From the NCBI RefSeq assembly GCF_950023065.1, contig NC_088681.1:8060001-8124000 (forward strand): DNA of 64,000 bases, given 5' to 3'. This DNA is from Planococcus citri. Taxonomy: Eukaryota > Arthropoda > Insecta > Hemiptera > Pseudococcidae. Both the position numbers and the translations under genes were made by a program. Under the pieces are notes generated by a model. That model did no database searches. It saw only the letters and a program-made list of their open reading frames with translations, and was not told where the DNA came from. Numbering within the stretch: the stretch's first letter is position 1; each line of letters begins with the position of its first letter. This document shows, piece by piece, positions 32,484 through 45,889 of this stretch.

Positions 32484-34209
32484 ATGGAGAATATAATACA
32501 CTGGGAGTTCTTCGATGAGATGCCATCGCCTTTGAAACATATTTATTTCGCGTACTCTGCAGCAGGAGGAGCTCTGTACGAAACGTACACAACGACTAAA
32601 TTCAGATACCTTTACCGCTGCTTCGTCGCCTTTCAATATCTGTCACTTATATCGACATTAATAACAACAATTCTGCAACAACATCAACAATCCAACACGC
32701 CAGTAATCGTGCATTGCGTGATACTTTCATTCTACATCCTCGCACTGTCTGCCAAAGCTGTGGTGATTTACTTGAAACGAGATGCTTTTCACGCCTTGTT
32801 CGACCAGATGAGTAAACTGAAGGATAACGAGTTCGTTAAACCGAATTTCAATTTCAAAACTGCAGACCAAATCGATGAACTGAATTTGGAAAACTTGAAC
32901 ACCGCAGGAGTCCAATTCAATCTCATGTTCTTTCTCACTACGAATTTCATCATGTTTTTGAGGAAGCTTTTAAATTACATATCGACAGGAGAATTGGACA
33001 TCGACTACCAGTGGGATTTTACAACACCACTTCCGTCCATTGAATCGCAAACCTTCACGAGCTACATTTCAATCTACTCTATTAGTTTGGTGATCACTTC
33101 GTTATTTCCGATTTCTACCTATGGATCGATTTTTCTACCACTTTTGCTGGCGATTCATCTTAAAAATCATGCGATTCGTTTGCAAAATGATATAAAATAT
33201 CATACCGAGTTGACTTTCGAGTGTATGGAGGATTGTGACAGACGCGAAGAAGAAATACTCAATGAAACACTGAAATGCGAACGTGTAAGAAGCTTTCAAT
33301 TACGAGAAATTCGGCGTCAACGTGACAGACATATTCGAGAATTTATGGACAAAGTACCGCAATGGATCAAATATCATCAAAAATGGATTTTGTAAGTTGA
33401 CGTAGAGTATCTTACTTAAAATATCAACTGGAGGACAAAATTGAGCAAGGAGGGGGGGGGGGGGAAGTTGACAGATGTTGATGCATTTCAACGTCGAGGG
33501 ACATGGGTGATTTTTATGTCAGATTTCAATTAAAATTCTTTAATCTGGTTCATATTGCAATGGCTTATACTCGTAATTTTTTTGCAGGTGTGCAAATCTT
33601 TTCAAGAAATGTACTCCTCAACTTTTGGGTGTGCATGTAGTCAACTGCTGTGCTGGAATCATTGGAAATGGATATAACGTCTCAAAGGTGATGGCCCCCC
33701 CCCCATTATTTTTACTTTTCATTTTCTCATGATGTACCTATTTAATGTACATATCAAAAATAACTTCCTCAGATAATACTAGACTCAAAAGAATCCGGAT
33801 ACGATCATTTTCTTTACCTTGCGTTGAACTCGGTCAACCTATTGGCAGCTTGTGCCCTCGCCAATGTCCTACCCGAAACGGTATAATTTATAAATCAAAA
33901 AATACTCGTAAATATCTGCTAAGTAGGTAGCTAGGTACCTACTTTCAATAAAAATATTTTCGAAGTTAAGCTGCTTTCATCATTTTTTAGAGTGACGATA
34001 TTTCAACGGCGATCTATTCGATGCCCTGGTATTACTTGTCAACCAAAGATCAAAAAGTGCTGCTTCAATTTCTCACTTTGGCTCAGAACAGCCCAACGAT
34101 AAGTATTTTCAAAGTATTTCCACTCTCGTTGGAACGATTCCCAGAACTGATGAATGACGCATATGGATACGTGCAGTTGACTCGTGTTTTAGAAATGAAA
34201 GTGAAATAA
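32484..34209 (+). CDS. OR-D: odorant receptor (7tm_6), apparently intact
   Basis: Exons 32484-33391, 33588-33687, 33773-33880 and 33991-34209 join to 1335 bp, 444 residues; intron lengths 196, 85 and 110 bp, phases 2, 0, 0. This is the most divergent intact copy: it shares the MENIIH start, HLAYSA-like region (YFAYSAAGGALYETY), DRREEEIL segment and last-exon core SMPWYYL...FPELMNDAYGY, but differs widely in the first two helices. Compact introns carry no transposons. Its distinct upstream sequence suggests separate expression. OR ligand specificity lies mainly in the first helices and their outer loops, the part that differs most here. Confidence 0.87.
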
Positions 34210-34451
34210 AAATATCTTCATGCATCCTTCGCACTAAACTATTAATTATAGGTCTGCACTATTTTTAACGATTATTTCAATACTCTTAGTTTTTAATTTT
34301 GTGATTTCAAAAATTGTCTCAAAATGTCAATTTTGGATCTTTTGTCTAAGTGATATGAGGAAATATGCCTTCATCGCCTTAGCGATGATTAAATTAAAAA
34401 TTCCCTAAGACTGCAAGTATGGTAATGTGAGAACTCCTATGACGTTTCTAT
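34210..34451 (+). other. OR-D 3' flank
   Basis: AT-rich. The junction with the LINE lies somewhere between 34320 and 34452; I cannot fix it. Confidence 0.4.
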
Positions 34452-35530
34452 ATGATGTATACGTTCGCGGCTCTCAGCTCGAAGGCTCGTGCCGGACATT
34501 TTGTAGTGAAGCATGCAGATAACCCCAAATACCTGGGTGTAACCCTAGATAGGTCCTTGACCTACAAAAGACACTGTGAGGCAACTAAAATGAAAGTTGC
34601 AGCCAGAACAAATATAATTCGCAAACTAGCAGGCAGCGGTTGGGGAGCTAAGCCCCAAGTTATGAGAGCATCTGCACTGGCACTGTGCTACTCAGTGGGA
34701 GAGTATGCCTGCCCTGTTTGGAGTCGTTCAGCACATGCAAGCAAAGTTTATATACCCTTAAACGAAGCATGTAGATTGGTGACAGGGTGCTTACGCCCAA
34801 CACCATTGAATAACCTATATGAGTTGAGTGGAATTGCTCCACCAGCAGTCAGACGTGAAGTTGCATCCATGGTAGAGAAGACAAAGATGCTAAAGAATCC
34901 ACTGCATCCTATGTATGGATATGAAGAACTGACAGAAACCCGCCTCAGATCTAGACACAGTTTCATGAAAACAGTTGAAGAACTAAAAGATACTCCTAGC
35001 ACAGATAGATGTTGCATATGGAATGCAGGTGGCCAGGGAAGAGCTGGGCAGGAAGCCCTACCAAGCGGAGAATACTTGAAATATGGACTGCGGAAAACAT
35101 TGAACAGATTGAGGTGCGGAGTCACAAGGTCTAAGTACAACCTTCATAGATGGCAGTTGGCTGATGATGATCTGTGTGAATGCGGCGATGTTCAGCCTGA
35201 CAGACACTTATTTGAGTGTGAATTATCAGGAAAAATCAATCCTGGAAAATTAAATGGGACACTTGATGATGAAGCAGTTAGATTCCTGGAGTACTGGCAG
35301 GGGAAGGGTATATAGATTTAGATGAACCTAGATCAAGATTTAGATTGAGTTTTTTCATGTTAATTTAAGCATGTCGACCAGATATGTGAAAAAAAATTAT
35401 GAAACCTTACAGACATGATAGGCTGAAGAGGACTCCATTTTGGGTGCATCTTTCCCTCTTTTTCTGATGTTGCCCACTTCGTAAAGTGGTTAATTTTGTC
35501 TATATTATTGTGATTTAAATAAGTAAACTA
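34452..35530 (+). mobile_element. 5'-truncated jockey-like LINE, C-terminal part
   Basis: An open 287-codon frame (34452-35315) holds the region after the RT catalytic core of a non-LTR retrotransposon: NPKYLGVTLDRSLTYKRHC, YACPVWSRSAH, CRLVTGCLRPTPLNNLYEL and the terminal zinc-binding CECGDVQPDRHLFEC. This layout is typical of jockey/LOA-type LINEs. The catalytic YADD part is missing through 5' truncation, so the copy cannot move on its own. About 200 bases of 3' UTR follow. Related in protein to the minus-strand remnant at 56640-59090. The open frame suggests a fairly recent insertion. Confidence 0.82.
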
Positions 35531-35694
35531 TTTTATCACGATACCATTGGGTATCTCTCCGATCCTGCTAGCCATCGGAAATACTTCTCGTAGAATAGGT
35601 GCTTCATGTAATACATTTCTGTCAATGCTGTTTATTATTGGGGACAGCCACCGAAAGAGGCAGAAAAAGGGTACAGTTTCAAGGGTAAGTAATA

Positions 35695-36402
35695 GGGTTG
35701 TCCACATTTACACAGCAAAACTTTTTTTGATGAATATTCACTGTCTCACCCGCTCATTTTTTTCCTTTAGGTGTAGGTAGTTCACAAAAAAAATTTCAGC
35801 CAAATCCGTAAAGATTAACCTGTGCCTAGAGACCGCTCAATGTCCTTATGGGAATTAACATACAATTTTACATGTAAGAAATGTAAAACTTCAGTTTTGA
35901 CCAAATTTCTTTGAAATTAATCGTTTGGACTATAAAAAGCAATAGGTAGTGAAAACAACTTAAAAGTGTTTTGACAAATTTTCAACTCTGAGGGGTCCAT
36001 TATTGAGGAGCCACAAACCCCCAAATATTGTGAAAATTGCAGTTTTTGTTTTTTTTTTTTGGGGGGGGGGGGGTCTGTGGCTCCACAATAATGGACCCCT
36101 CAGAGTTGAAAATTTGTCAAAACACTTTTAAGTTGTTTACACTAGGTACCTATTGCTTTTTATAGTCCAAACGATTAATTTCAAAGAAATTTGGTCAAAA
36201 CTGAAGTTTTACATTTTTTACATGTAAAATCCTATGTTAATTCCCATAAGGACATTGAGTGGCCTCGAGGCACGGGTTAATCTTTACGGATTAGGCTGAA
36301 ACTTTTTTTGTGAACTACCTGCACCTAAAGGAAAAAAATGAGTGGGCGAGACAGTGAATATTTAACAAAAAAAGTTTTGCTGTGTAAATATGTGGACAAC
36401 CC
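35695..36402. mobile_element. Foldback/MITE element, copy 2 (complete)
   Basis: Starts GGGTTGTCCACATTTACACA and ends with the reverse complement ...TGTGGACAACCC. TA flanks both sides (35693-35694 and 36403-36404). Both arms are long (~340 bp) and meet in a short loop with T and G runs near 36050-36075. It shows the intact structure of the element cut by the window's left edge. The palindrome would form a stable hairpin RNA. Confidence 0.85.
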
Positions 36403-37675
36403 TAGCTAAGTAATTACCCCCTATGACCCCTTAAAGTATTTTAATTATATTATTTCATCACTACTTATTAGTAACACTTTTCATTACTATTAATATTATT
36501 CTAGTAAATAACGCGAGTTGTAAGGTAGAAGCCAGAGCTTGTATGTATTATAAAATAACGTTAAAATTATTTTATACTTGAGTAATTAATCCTCGATGTG
36601 TATTTTTCTATTATTCTTTACTATCAATAAATCACATAAAATAACACCTGTGTCGAATGTGTGTATTGATTAAGTAATTTAGAATGATTAATGTGAAGGG
36701 TAGCTGGTATTGATTGAAACCTCTCCTAAGAGCTGCGTTATCCAGGGCAAAGGAAATAATTATTCCCTAAGGAATAATTATTGACTCAACTACGTAAATA
36801 GGAATTATGGTAATTTCCCTCCATCTCAATTATGCCAGATCTCACTCTATCATAAGTACATTATTTTTGACCATAGAAAGCTTGTAAGAATATCAAATTA
36901 GAGTTTTCGTTGAGGCGAAGAACATAATATTAAAAATTCAGCACTAGCGACGCCAGCCTGTGTGCCCGTGCCACACCTGTTCATTTTCCAAAGACAAAAA
37001 AAATGTAATTTAACTTGACTTTTACAAATAATTTATAAAATTCCTTACCAAAAACTAATTTTTGTTAAACCAAAAGTTATTTTTGAATAATTTTAAGTTC
37101 AATTCTTAATGCATCAACATCATTTTTCTTACTTCAATTTTTAAAACATTGTTGAGTCAGATTGAGAATTTTGGAAGGAAGGGGGGGGGGGGTTTACAAA
37201 TTGGTTTTATAATTTTCAAAATTGGCACACCTGTTCAAATTGTCTGGCGTCGTCACTGAAATTCAGGATCATACCTATGTCAGTTTTCTATTATTTTTTT
37301 TACGGGAAACTCTCCGTTCCACTTGACTCGCTCATCAGTTCAACTCTAACACATCATCGGTTGGTTCAGAAAAAAATTCTGGAGCCCAAGTTTTTGGACC
37401 TTTGAAAAATGAGGAGCCATTTTGTTGCCAAAGGATGGGACTACACAACAAAATATTCACGGGGTCTCAAAGTTTAAACAGGTGTCTAGTTACTATTTTT
37501 GGTCAAGATCGTTCCATTTGGCCCAGTTTCACCCCTAGTAAAAAGTTTTATGAAAATGGTGTTCTTTTCATTTGTTTAAAACGGTGGAAAAAATTTTCCA
37601 ATATGTACTCGTATCACTTGCAAAATCATAGCCAGAAAAATGGTACCTATTTCTCGTAAATTCACCAACATTGAG
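36403..37675. other. Intergenic stretch
   Basis: AT-rich with a G-run near 37185. No ORF or repeat family I can define. Confidence 0.4.
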
Positions 37676-38219
37676 ACCATGCATGAGAAATTAATTTGAT
37701 TTCCAATTAATTATTTAAGTACATAAGGTATATAGGTACCTATTGCTCCAACAAGAATGAAACAATTTCCTACCATAATTTTACCTACTCACGAGTAAAA
37801 AATCGATAAAGACCGAATTTGAAGTTGAAAATTCTGAGAAATGGTTTTTTGATGATAATTTCACGTGATTCCCATTTCATCCTACTCAAAATATTTATTT
37901 GTTTTGGTATTCAAAAGTACTTTGAAAATCATTAAACGAGACCAAATTCGCCTACACGAACTGTTCAAATCGTTTTTGAAACTGAAAATAATAATTTTTT
38001 CGACGTCGAAATGTATCTTACTAAATTAATTACGTGGATGCTGAATTATTGAAAATGGGCTCAAGTACTTATTGGCAAAATAAACTGAGTAGGTACCTAC
38101 TGCGTTTCAAAAAATTAACCAGTACAATTTACATAACTATTCGTATTATAAGTTACAAAGGTTGTCGCGTGGCTGAAAATACTCCTATATTTTTGGTGGT
38201 TTTTAAAAATACTTGAAAA
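37676..38219 (+). promoter_or_regulatory. Shared OR upstream block, OR-E copy
   Basis: Matches OR-B and OR-C upstream sequence from about CATGCATGAGAAAT through TTGTCGCGTGGCTGAAAATA, truncated at its 5' end compared with those copies. Confidence 0.55.
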
Positions 38220-41200
38220 ATGGAAAATATAATTCATTCGGAGTTTTTCGAAGAAATGTCATCTGCACTGAAGCATATTCATCTCGCATACTCGGCGATC
38301 GGAGGAGCACTCTACGAAACCTATACAACAAGTAAATTTAAATATTTGTTCGGATGCGTAATCGTTTTTCAGTACGTATCATTCACATCTATGTTGATCC
38401 TGGGAATAATTCAACAACAAGAACTAATGGCACAGTGCTTGATGCAATTATTCTACATCAATGTACTGGTTGCAAACGCTCTGACAGTTTATTGGAAACG
38501 AGACACTTTTCACGCCTTGTTCGATCAGATGAGCGAGTTAAAAGATGGCGAGTTTGTTAAACTGAATTTCAACTTCAATGCAGACCATATCGATGAAATA
38601 AATTTGGAAAATTGGAACATGAAAGGATTAAAATACAATCTCACGTATTGTTTAATGATTGCTGTATTCCAATCACTGGAGAAACTTGTAATTTACATGT
38701 GTACCGGAGAATTCGTAATCGACTACCAGCGTGATTATACTGGACCGATACCATTTTTTGAATCGCAATCGTTGACTTGTTATATTTTCGTTCACATGAT
38801 TGTAACTCTGATCATGTTGTTTTTCCCGATCTTTGTCTACGGATCGACGTTTCTACCGTTGATACTTTCCATCCATCTTAGAAATCATACGATTCGTCTA
38901 CAGAATGACATGACATATCACACCGCTTTGACTTTCGAGTGCATGGAAGAGTGTGACAGACGCGAGGAAAAAGTGCTCAACGAATCACCGAAATGCGAAC
39001 GCGTCCGAAATTTCCAACTGCGAGATATTCAAAGACAACGGGACAGACACATCGAGGAATTCATGCACAAAGTTCGACAATGGATCAAATATCATCAAAA
39101 ATTGATTTCGTAAGCGTTCACGATGGATTTTTACAGTCTTTTGGCTACTTAGACTTCAAAACAGTCGGTCCATAATGATTCGGTTTGATTTGCAGGTGTG
39201 CCAATCTTTTCAAAAAAGGCGTTCCTTATCTTTTGGGATCACACGTGGTCGTTTGTTGTATGGGAATCATTGGACCTGGTTATATGGTCGCGAAGGTATA
39301 TTGACTTGAGGTGCATGTCCACGCCCCCCCACCCCCACCGATTGACTTTAAACACACACCATTCGTTTGTGCTGGTTTGTGCTGAAAAGATTTTCGTTTG
39401 TGCTGCCCCCCTTCTCGAGGTATTGGAGATAACTTTGGGGGGGGGGGCTGTAGAAACGGGAGCCCCCCCACTTTTAGCTGGGAGGTCTAAAATGGTGTCA
39501 ATCGTTTGTGCTACGTTTGTGCTGGTGTGTGCTGAAAAGCTTTTCGTTTGTGCTGCTCCCTTTCCTGTGGTATCGTGGGTTTATTTGTGGGGGGGGGGGC
39601 GTAGACATGAATTTTAAAAAGGGGTTAGACGAAAGTTTTAAAAGAGAAAAATAGATGTATCTATTGTGCTTCGTTTGTGCTGGTTTGTGCTGCCACCCAT
39701 AACCCTTAAACTCCACCCCCTTCCTCCCACTGAAATAGGGCTTTTCACCATTTATCAAAATTTTCAAAAAAATCGAAATTTGATCTACGCCCCCCATAGG
39801 GCTGAAATTTTGCACAGCTGTTCTTGAGGGTCTGAGTAGACGACTCGATTTTTTTTTTTACCTCAAAATTAAAATTTAGCCCCCCCCAAATGCACCACTT
39901 ACAGATACCTAACTAATGCCCCCCCAGGTCCATATTGAAGAAATATTCTACATATTTAAACCCCGAGGGATACTTCTACCAATTTTCAGATTTTTTCGAC
40001 AATTTTTCGAAATTTTGTACTTAGTCAAACATAGACTGAAATTTCTTCAACTCAGACTCGAGTTTTTTGAAAATTTGAAAAAACATGAATTTGATCTACG
40101 CTCTCTACAGAGCTGAAATTTTGCACAGCTGTTCTTGAGGGTTTGAGCAGACGGCTCGATTTTTTTCGACTTCAAAAATTAAATTCTACCCCTCCATCGG
40201 GGGTACCAAAAATTTGGACCCCCCAAGGTCCGCTAGGGGTTGAAATTGAGTGGGGCTAAATATGAATGAAGAATAAGCTCTGGAGAACAATTGTGACCCC
40301 ACATTGGTATCATGCAGGTCTGAATTGTTCTTCGAGGCTTGCATTTCTTACTCACGTACCTATTTGAGTCTCAAAATTTTTCCAAGACGCAATGAATATT
40401 TGCTGAATTCAGATTTTTTTAAAATTAAAAATATAAGCGAATCTTTATTATATCTGAGATACGGAACACCTGAGACGGACATGCAGATCCAAAGAGATGA
40501 GGTAAGATAGCCTCCCCCCCCGAATACGTGGTCCTTAATTATACGCAAGATGATTTTTTTTTTCGAATTTCATCGCTCCCAGTAACTAGATTGATTCATA
40601 ATCCCCAAAAAATAAGATTCTGAAAATAGCTCCAAAATTATATTTTGACCCGTGTCCAAAAGCCACCGTTTTTTATGGAAATTAACATAGGTAGGTAGAG
40701 AAACACGGTAAATTTATTTTTCAGCATGATAATTCGAAAAAAAAAAGTTTTTACTTGCAAATCCTATGCTTATATTAAGTGTACTTGCTTCATTACGATG
40801 CATTTTGGACGAGAAAGAGTTGATGTAGGAAGACGGGAACTCAGCCCCCAAAATCGAGGTCAAAACTGGGGAAAAAAATTCGATTGTGAGTAAATTCTGG
40901 TATGGTCGTCGTTTTACATCATAAAACTGGAAAAACCGCCTGGGGTGAACATCGCAGAAAAATTTCTACTCTAAGTGGCTCCTGAGGCGCACCAAGTTTT
41001 TTTTAATTATGAAAATTTTTCGAATTTCAGAACTTTTCTGACTTAAAAGTCGAAGTGTCGAAGTGAATGCTCAAATAATTGTATGTACATATTTGGGATA
41101 CGAAGGACTCGAGACAGACTAATGAGCGTGAGAAGAATAGGGGTTATAAATGTACAAAAATTTTGAAAATCGGTATTTTTGTGATTGTAGTACGTTTTAT

Positions 41201-42769
41201 CATCACATTGACTTCTTGGACCGTATGATTAAGAGATACGAGCTCCGAAGAATAATTCTAATCCCGTGTGACCCTTTTTTTTTAGAGGAAAAGGCTTCAT
41301 GTACCACAATGCATATTTCGCCCGTATTTGTTTAAAAACTATAGGCGCAAATGAACGCATTTGCACAGTGAACGTATACTCATAGCATCCCTACGGGAGG
41401 GGGATAAAGTTCAATGCTCCCAAATTTCGAAATTGGGTATATTATTGTAATTCATGTAGGTACGACATTGACTTCTTAGATCTTGTGAGTAAGAAATGCA
41501 AGCCTCGAAGAACAATTCAGACCTGCATGATACCCATGTGAGGTCACAATTGTTCTCCAGAGCTTATTCTTCATTCATATTTAGCCCCGTTCAATTTCAA
41601 CCTCTAGCGAACCTTTGGGGGGGGGGGTGTCCAAATTTTTGGTACCCCCGATGGAGGGGTAGAATTCAATTTTTGAAGTCGAAATGTCTACGCCCCCCCA
41701 AAAGTTTTTTCAAATACCTCGGGAAGGGGGGCAGCACAAACGAAAATCTTTTCAGCACAAACCAGCACAAACGAAGCACAAACGAATGGCATCTGTTTGA
41801 AGTCAATCGGTGGGGATGGGGGGGGCGTGGACATGCACCTATCTACTTGAGCCATTCAACAATCACATTCAATGCTACGTTTTTAACGAATGATTTCTAT
41901 GATCTGGAGATGAGCTTGGCAATCATAAATCAATTAAATTCATTTTTTTCCAGATAATATTAGATTCAAAAGATAACGCTTACGATCATTTTTTTCACAT
42001 TGCATGGCATACGGTCAACTTATTGGCAGCTTGCACCATTGCCCATGTAATTCCCGATATGGTAAGTTCATACCGAAGTTAAACACCTTTTTAACAAGAT
42101 TTCATAGCTTTATTTTTGTTGAAAAACTGGAGTTTTCAAAAAATTTCTGGAGGCTCCAGAATGGCCTAAAACCATCTTCAATCATCTAAGCATGTTCAAA
42201 TTAGAGTAAACAGTGAATTTTAGCCTCACAACTTCATTATGTAAAATTCGCTGAGAATTTTCATTTTCCAAAAAAATCTACCTGCAACAGGTTTCAGAAT
42301 TGTTCAAAACAGTTCGAAACTGCTTACAACCAATTTGAGAGGTCGAAAATAGGATGCATAATGAGTTCCAGCTTTCTAGGTCAATTTGGCAAAGTTTCGA
42401 TTTTGCTAATTTTTTTGGCCAAAATTGAGGATTCAAAAATTCGCCAAAAATCTAAAAAAAAAAAAAAAAAAAAAAAAAAATGGGCTAACGCATTTGAAAT
42501 TTAAGCTGAAGAAGAATTTTTGCTCGATTTATTTAATCTTTATTTTTCAGAGTAACGATATTTCAGCAGCGATTTATTCGATGCCATGGTATTATTTGCC
42601 AGTAAAAGACCAAAAAGTATTACTTCAATTTCTCACTTCGGCTCAAGACAGCCCAAAGTTACGTATTTTCAGAGTATTTCCACTCTCTTTGGAAAAATTC
42701 CCAGAATTGATGAACGACGCATATGGATATATTCAGCTGATACGAGTTTTGGAAATGAAAATCAACTGA
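38220..42769 (+). CDS. OR-E: odorant receptor (7tm_6), apparently intact
   Basis: Exons 38220-39109, 39196-39295, 41954-42061 and 42551-42769 join to 1317 bp, 438 residues, phases 2, 0, 0. Exon 1 is 9 bp shorter than that of OR-C (three fewer residues in the fourth hydrophobic segment). Helix layout and the conserved ECMEECDRREEKVL and FPELMNDAYGY segments are as in OR-C, its closest relative. Intron 2 is 2658 bp because of a foldback insertion (39311-41839); the same intron is ~80-110 bp in the other complete genes. Splice sites are intact. Long inverted repeats in an intron could slow or alter splicing. Intron 3 has an A-run of ~28 at 42453-42480 and a piece of the 44982-type repeat. Confidence 0.86.
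39311..41839. mobile_element. Foldback element in OR-E intron 2
   Basis: The left end GTGCATGTCCACGCCCCCCC matches the complement of the right end. Inverted homology continues about 150 bases inward and resumes at 40130-40360 versus 41490-41690. Both arms contain repeats of CACAAACGA / TCGTTTGTG. ACTTGAG occurs at 39304-39310 and 41845-41851, a probable 7-bp duplication. Outside it the intron matches that of OR-C. No coding capacity. Confidence 0.82.
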
Positions 42770-43436
42770 ACAGTTTTTTTTTTTTTACATAAACGAACCC
42801 TTACACTTTTGCATCACTAGGTACTAGGTTTAGTAGGTAGAAGTACACTACATTAGGTATTAATTAGCAAAGTATAGTTTAAAATGACATACATATAATG
42901 TAGGTAATAATATTGTAAGATGTGAATTCAGCAGCACAACAAAAACTTCTTTGAAATTGGCACACAAACAATCAAACATTCTCTCACTTCACTCGCCACA
43001 AACAAAAAAAATGTAAATTACCACACAAATTTTTTTTACCTACCAACCAGTAAATTAGAACTAATGGTTCAAAATTTTAATATAACTTACTCATTTTCAT
43101 ATTAGATCCATAGGATCTCAAATTCTATTATAATTAGCGCAAAAAGTTGTACTCACCTGAAACAAAAAAAAAAAAAGCACATAGTTAACTTTGATAACTG
43201 ATAATAGTGATAATCTCAAATCTCATAATTCAAGTTGTACCTATATGAGTACTTAGATAGGATATCTACTCGTTACATCAGGATAAATGTCAATTAGGTA
43301 AAAGTCAGAAGTATGAATTCTACAACAACAACAACAAAAATAATCTACTTTGTAAGTCACGTGAGAAAAATTCCCGTTCAAAAATCATGTCTAAATACCT
43401 ACAGCTCCTACCCCATTAAACAAAATCTTTGATTTT
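42770..43436 (+). other. OR-E 3' flank
   Basis: The first ~60 bases match the OR-B and OR-C 3' flanks (ACGAACCCTTACACTTTTGC). AT-rich after that; nothing further seen. Confidence 0.5.
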
Positions 43437-43839
43437 AAAGGCTATAGGTGGATAAGTATGGTGAATTTGCCCCCGAGAGCTTCATGGTTGATATTTTTAT
43501 GGAAGGTGGGTACCCTTGAGCACCTTCGTCAGGAAAGTTTCAGACCCCCAGACCCCCCCCCGTTTTTGAGAAACCCCCTCCTTTTCTGAAATTACAATAA
43601 AAAAAATTTTCTCAGCCCCATGTGAACAGATTTTTTCAATTTTTTAGTATGTTGTAAACATTTGTAAGAGGTCTTTCCACAAGCATTTCTAAGTGTGTTT
43701 TTGACCCCTAAAAAACATAATATATTTTTTTTTAAAATTTGAGGTGGGCCGTGGTCAAAAATTGAAAAAACTTACAGAGGGGGTAAAAATGGATTCTGGT
43801 GTAAATTATTGTTTTTGGTAAACGAGGTGTCGTTTCCAT

Positions 43840-44480
43840 ATGACTCGAACCCCCGAACACGAATATAACGTCCAATTTTATACTACCCTCATCTATACCC
43901 TTCCAACGTGCCTCTGCCACCACCACAATTTTCACTACATTGAAACTTCAGATATTTTCATAATGTTGGTGTCATTTTCATATGAATCGAACACCCTGAA
44001 AACGAATATGAAGTCCAATTTTATGCTACCCTCATCCACACCCCTCCAGTGCACCTTCCCCCACATCAATTTTCACTATATCAAGAGTTGAGCTATTTTC
44101 ATAATGTTGGGGTCATTTTCATATGAATCGAACGCCCCGAAAACGAATATGAAGTCCAATTTTTATGCTACCCTCATCCACACTCCTCCAGTGCCCCTTC
44201 CCGAACCTCAATTTTTACTATATCAAGAGTTGAGCTATTTTCATAATGTTGGTGTCATTATCATACGAATCGAACACCCCGAAAACGAATATGAAGTCCA
44301 ATTTCATGCTACCCCCATCTACAACCCTCAAGTGCGTCTGCCCCCAACTCAATTTTCACTGTGAAAGTTCAGATATTTTCATAATGTTGGTGTCGTTTCC
44401 ATATAAATCAAACTCCCCGAACACGAATATGACGTCCAATTTTATATTACCCTCATCCACGCCCCTACAGTGTCTCCGCC
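43840..44480 (+). repeat. ~140-bp tandem repeats in R1 left half
   Basis: Units share CATATGAATCGAACACCCCG, a GAAGTCCAATTTTATG-like segment and TCATAATGTTGGTGTC. The last core falls near 43963, 44101, 44245 and 44382. The same unit appears inverted at 44750-44980 and 52616-52880. Confidence 0.8.
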
Positions 44481-45889
44481 TCCACCTAAACAATGAAGGT
44501 TTTTACCAATTCCGATCAATCTTCGACCAATAATTACTTGGGTTGTTATTACTTTTAAAAGTACGTTTCGCAAAGGTTGAAAACTCAACGACGTACAAAA
44601 ATTGAAAAAATAAGTTAAAAAATGATTATTCCAAGGTTCAAATTTTAACATTCGAGTTTTGAGGTTTCCATTCGTGCCAAAATAACACCAACGTCATGAA
44701 AATAGTTTTACGCATTTTAAATAGTAGGAAATTGACGAGCTGGCGGTAGCCTGGAAAGAGATGGATGAGAGTAGAGCTAAATTGGACTTCATATCCGTAT
44801 TCGAGATGTTCGAGTCATATGGAAACGACACTAACATTATGAAAATATCTCAACTTTCAATATAGTGAAAATTGAGTTGTGGGCAGAGGCACTGGAGGGT
44901 TGTGGATGAGGGTAGCGTAAAATTGGTCTTCATATTCGTGATCGGGGTGTTCGATTCATATGGAAACTACACCAACATTATTAGTCCGGCATATGACAAT
45001 ATGAGTAATTGCACCCCCTCCCCCCGCCGATCCTCCGAGACAACTTTTTTCTTGAAGTAGACATCCTAAGGAACATTTTAAAGCAAACTTGCCCAAAAAA
45101 AAGTTGGCCTTACTTACAAAATGGCGGCCATTTTGATTGACAGGTCAGCCGAAATCGCAGATTTTGCGTTTCAACATAGGACTTGCACGAAAATTTTCAA
45201 ACCTTACAAAGGTAGATCGAAATATCATGCAAAAATTTATCACCTACCAAAATTTAAAGTGCTAAAGTGCGTTTTTCGATTTTTGGTGAATTTTTGAAAA
45301 TCAAATTTAGGCCAAAAATGAGGGGAAAAAATCAAAATTTTACCAAATTCACCAAGAAAGCTGAAATTTGAGATATACCCTATTTTCGACATGCCAAATC
45401 GATTGGAAGCAGATTCAACCCGTTTTGAGCAGTTCTGGAGCCTCAGGCAGATTTTTGAAACTCGAAATTCCCACAAAATTTCATCAAATTGGAGTTGTAA
45501 AGCTAAAATTTATTCTGCAAACTAATTTCAATACGCTACGAAGTTGACTACTGGTGGATTTCAAGTCGTTTTGGAGCCTCCAGTGACTTTTTGGAAATCA
45601 CTGGAGTCTCCAGCAGATTTTTGAAACTTTAAATTTTAACAAAATTTCATCAAATTGTTGAAAAAATGAAAGTTTCACTTTTATTTTTGAGCAAAATTTA
45701 GTTAAAATTTGTTTTGTGTAAGAAGAAATTAATGGCTGCGCCAATTCGACAGGCGTTATAAGAATGAAATAGAAAATAGTTGGCCATTAATTTTTTGATA
45801 TTTTTAAACGTTTTTCCAGTAGTTTTGTTTTGTTTTTGCGTTCATTCGCGTCATTAATCGTAATACGAGTACGTAGTTAAGAGCTTTAC

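Noticed and set aside
43840..44533. Overlapping ORFs with similar peptides
   Set aside because: Translations of the ~140-bp R1 repeat in different frames.
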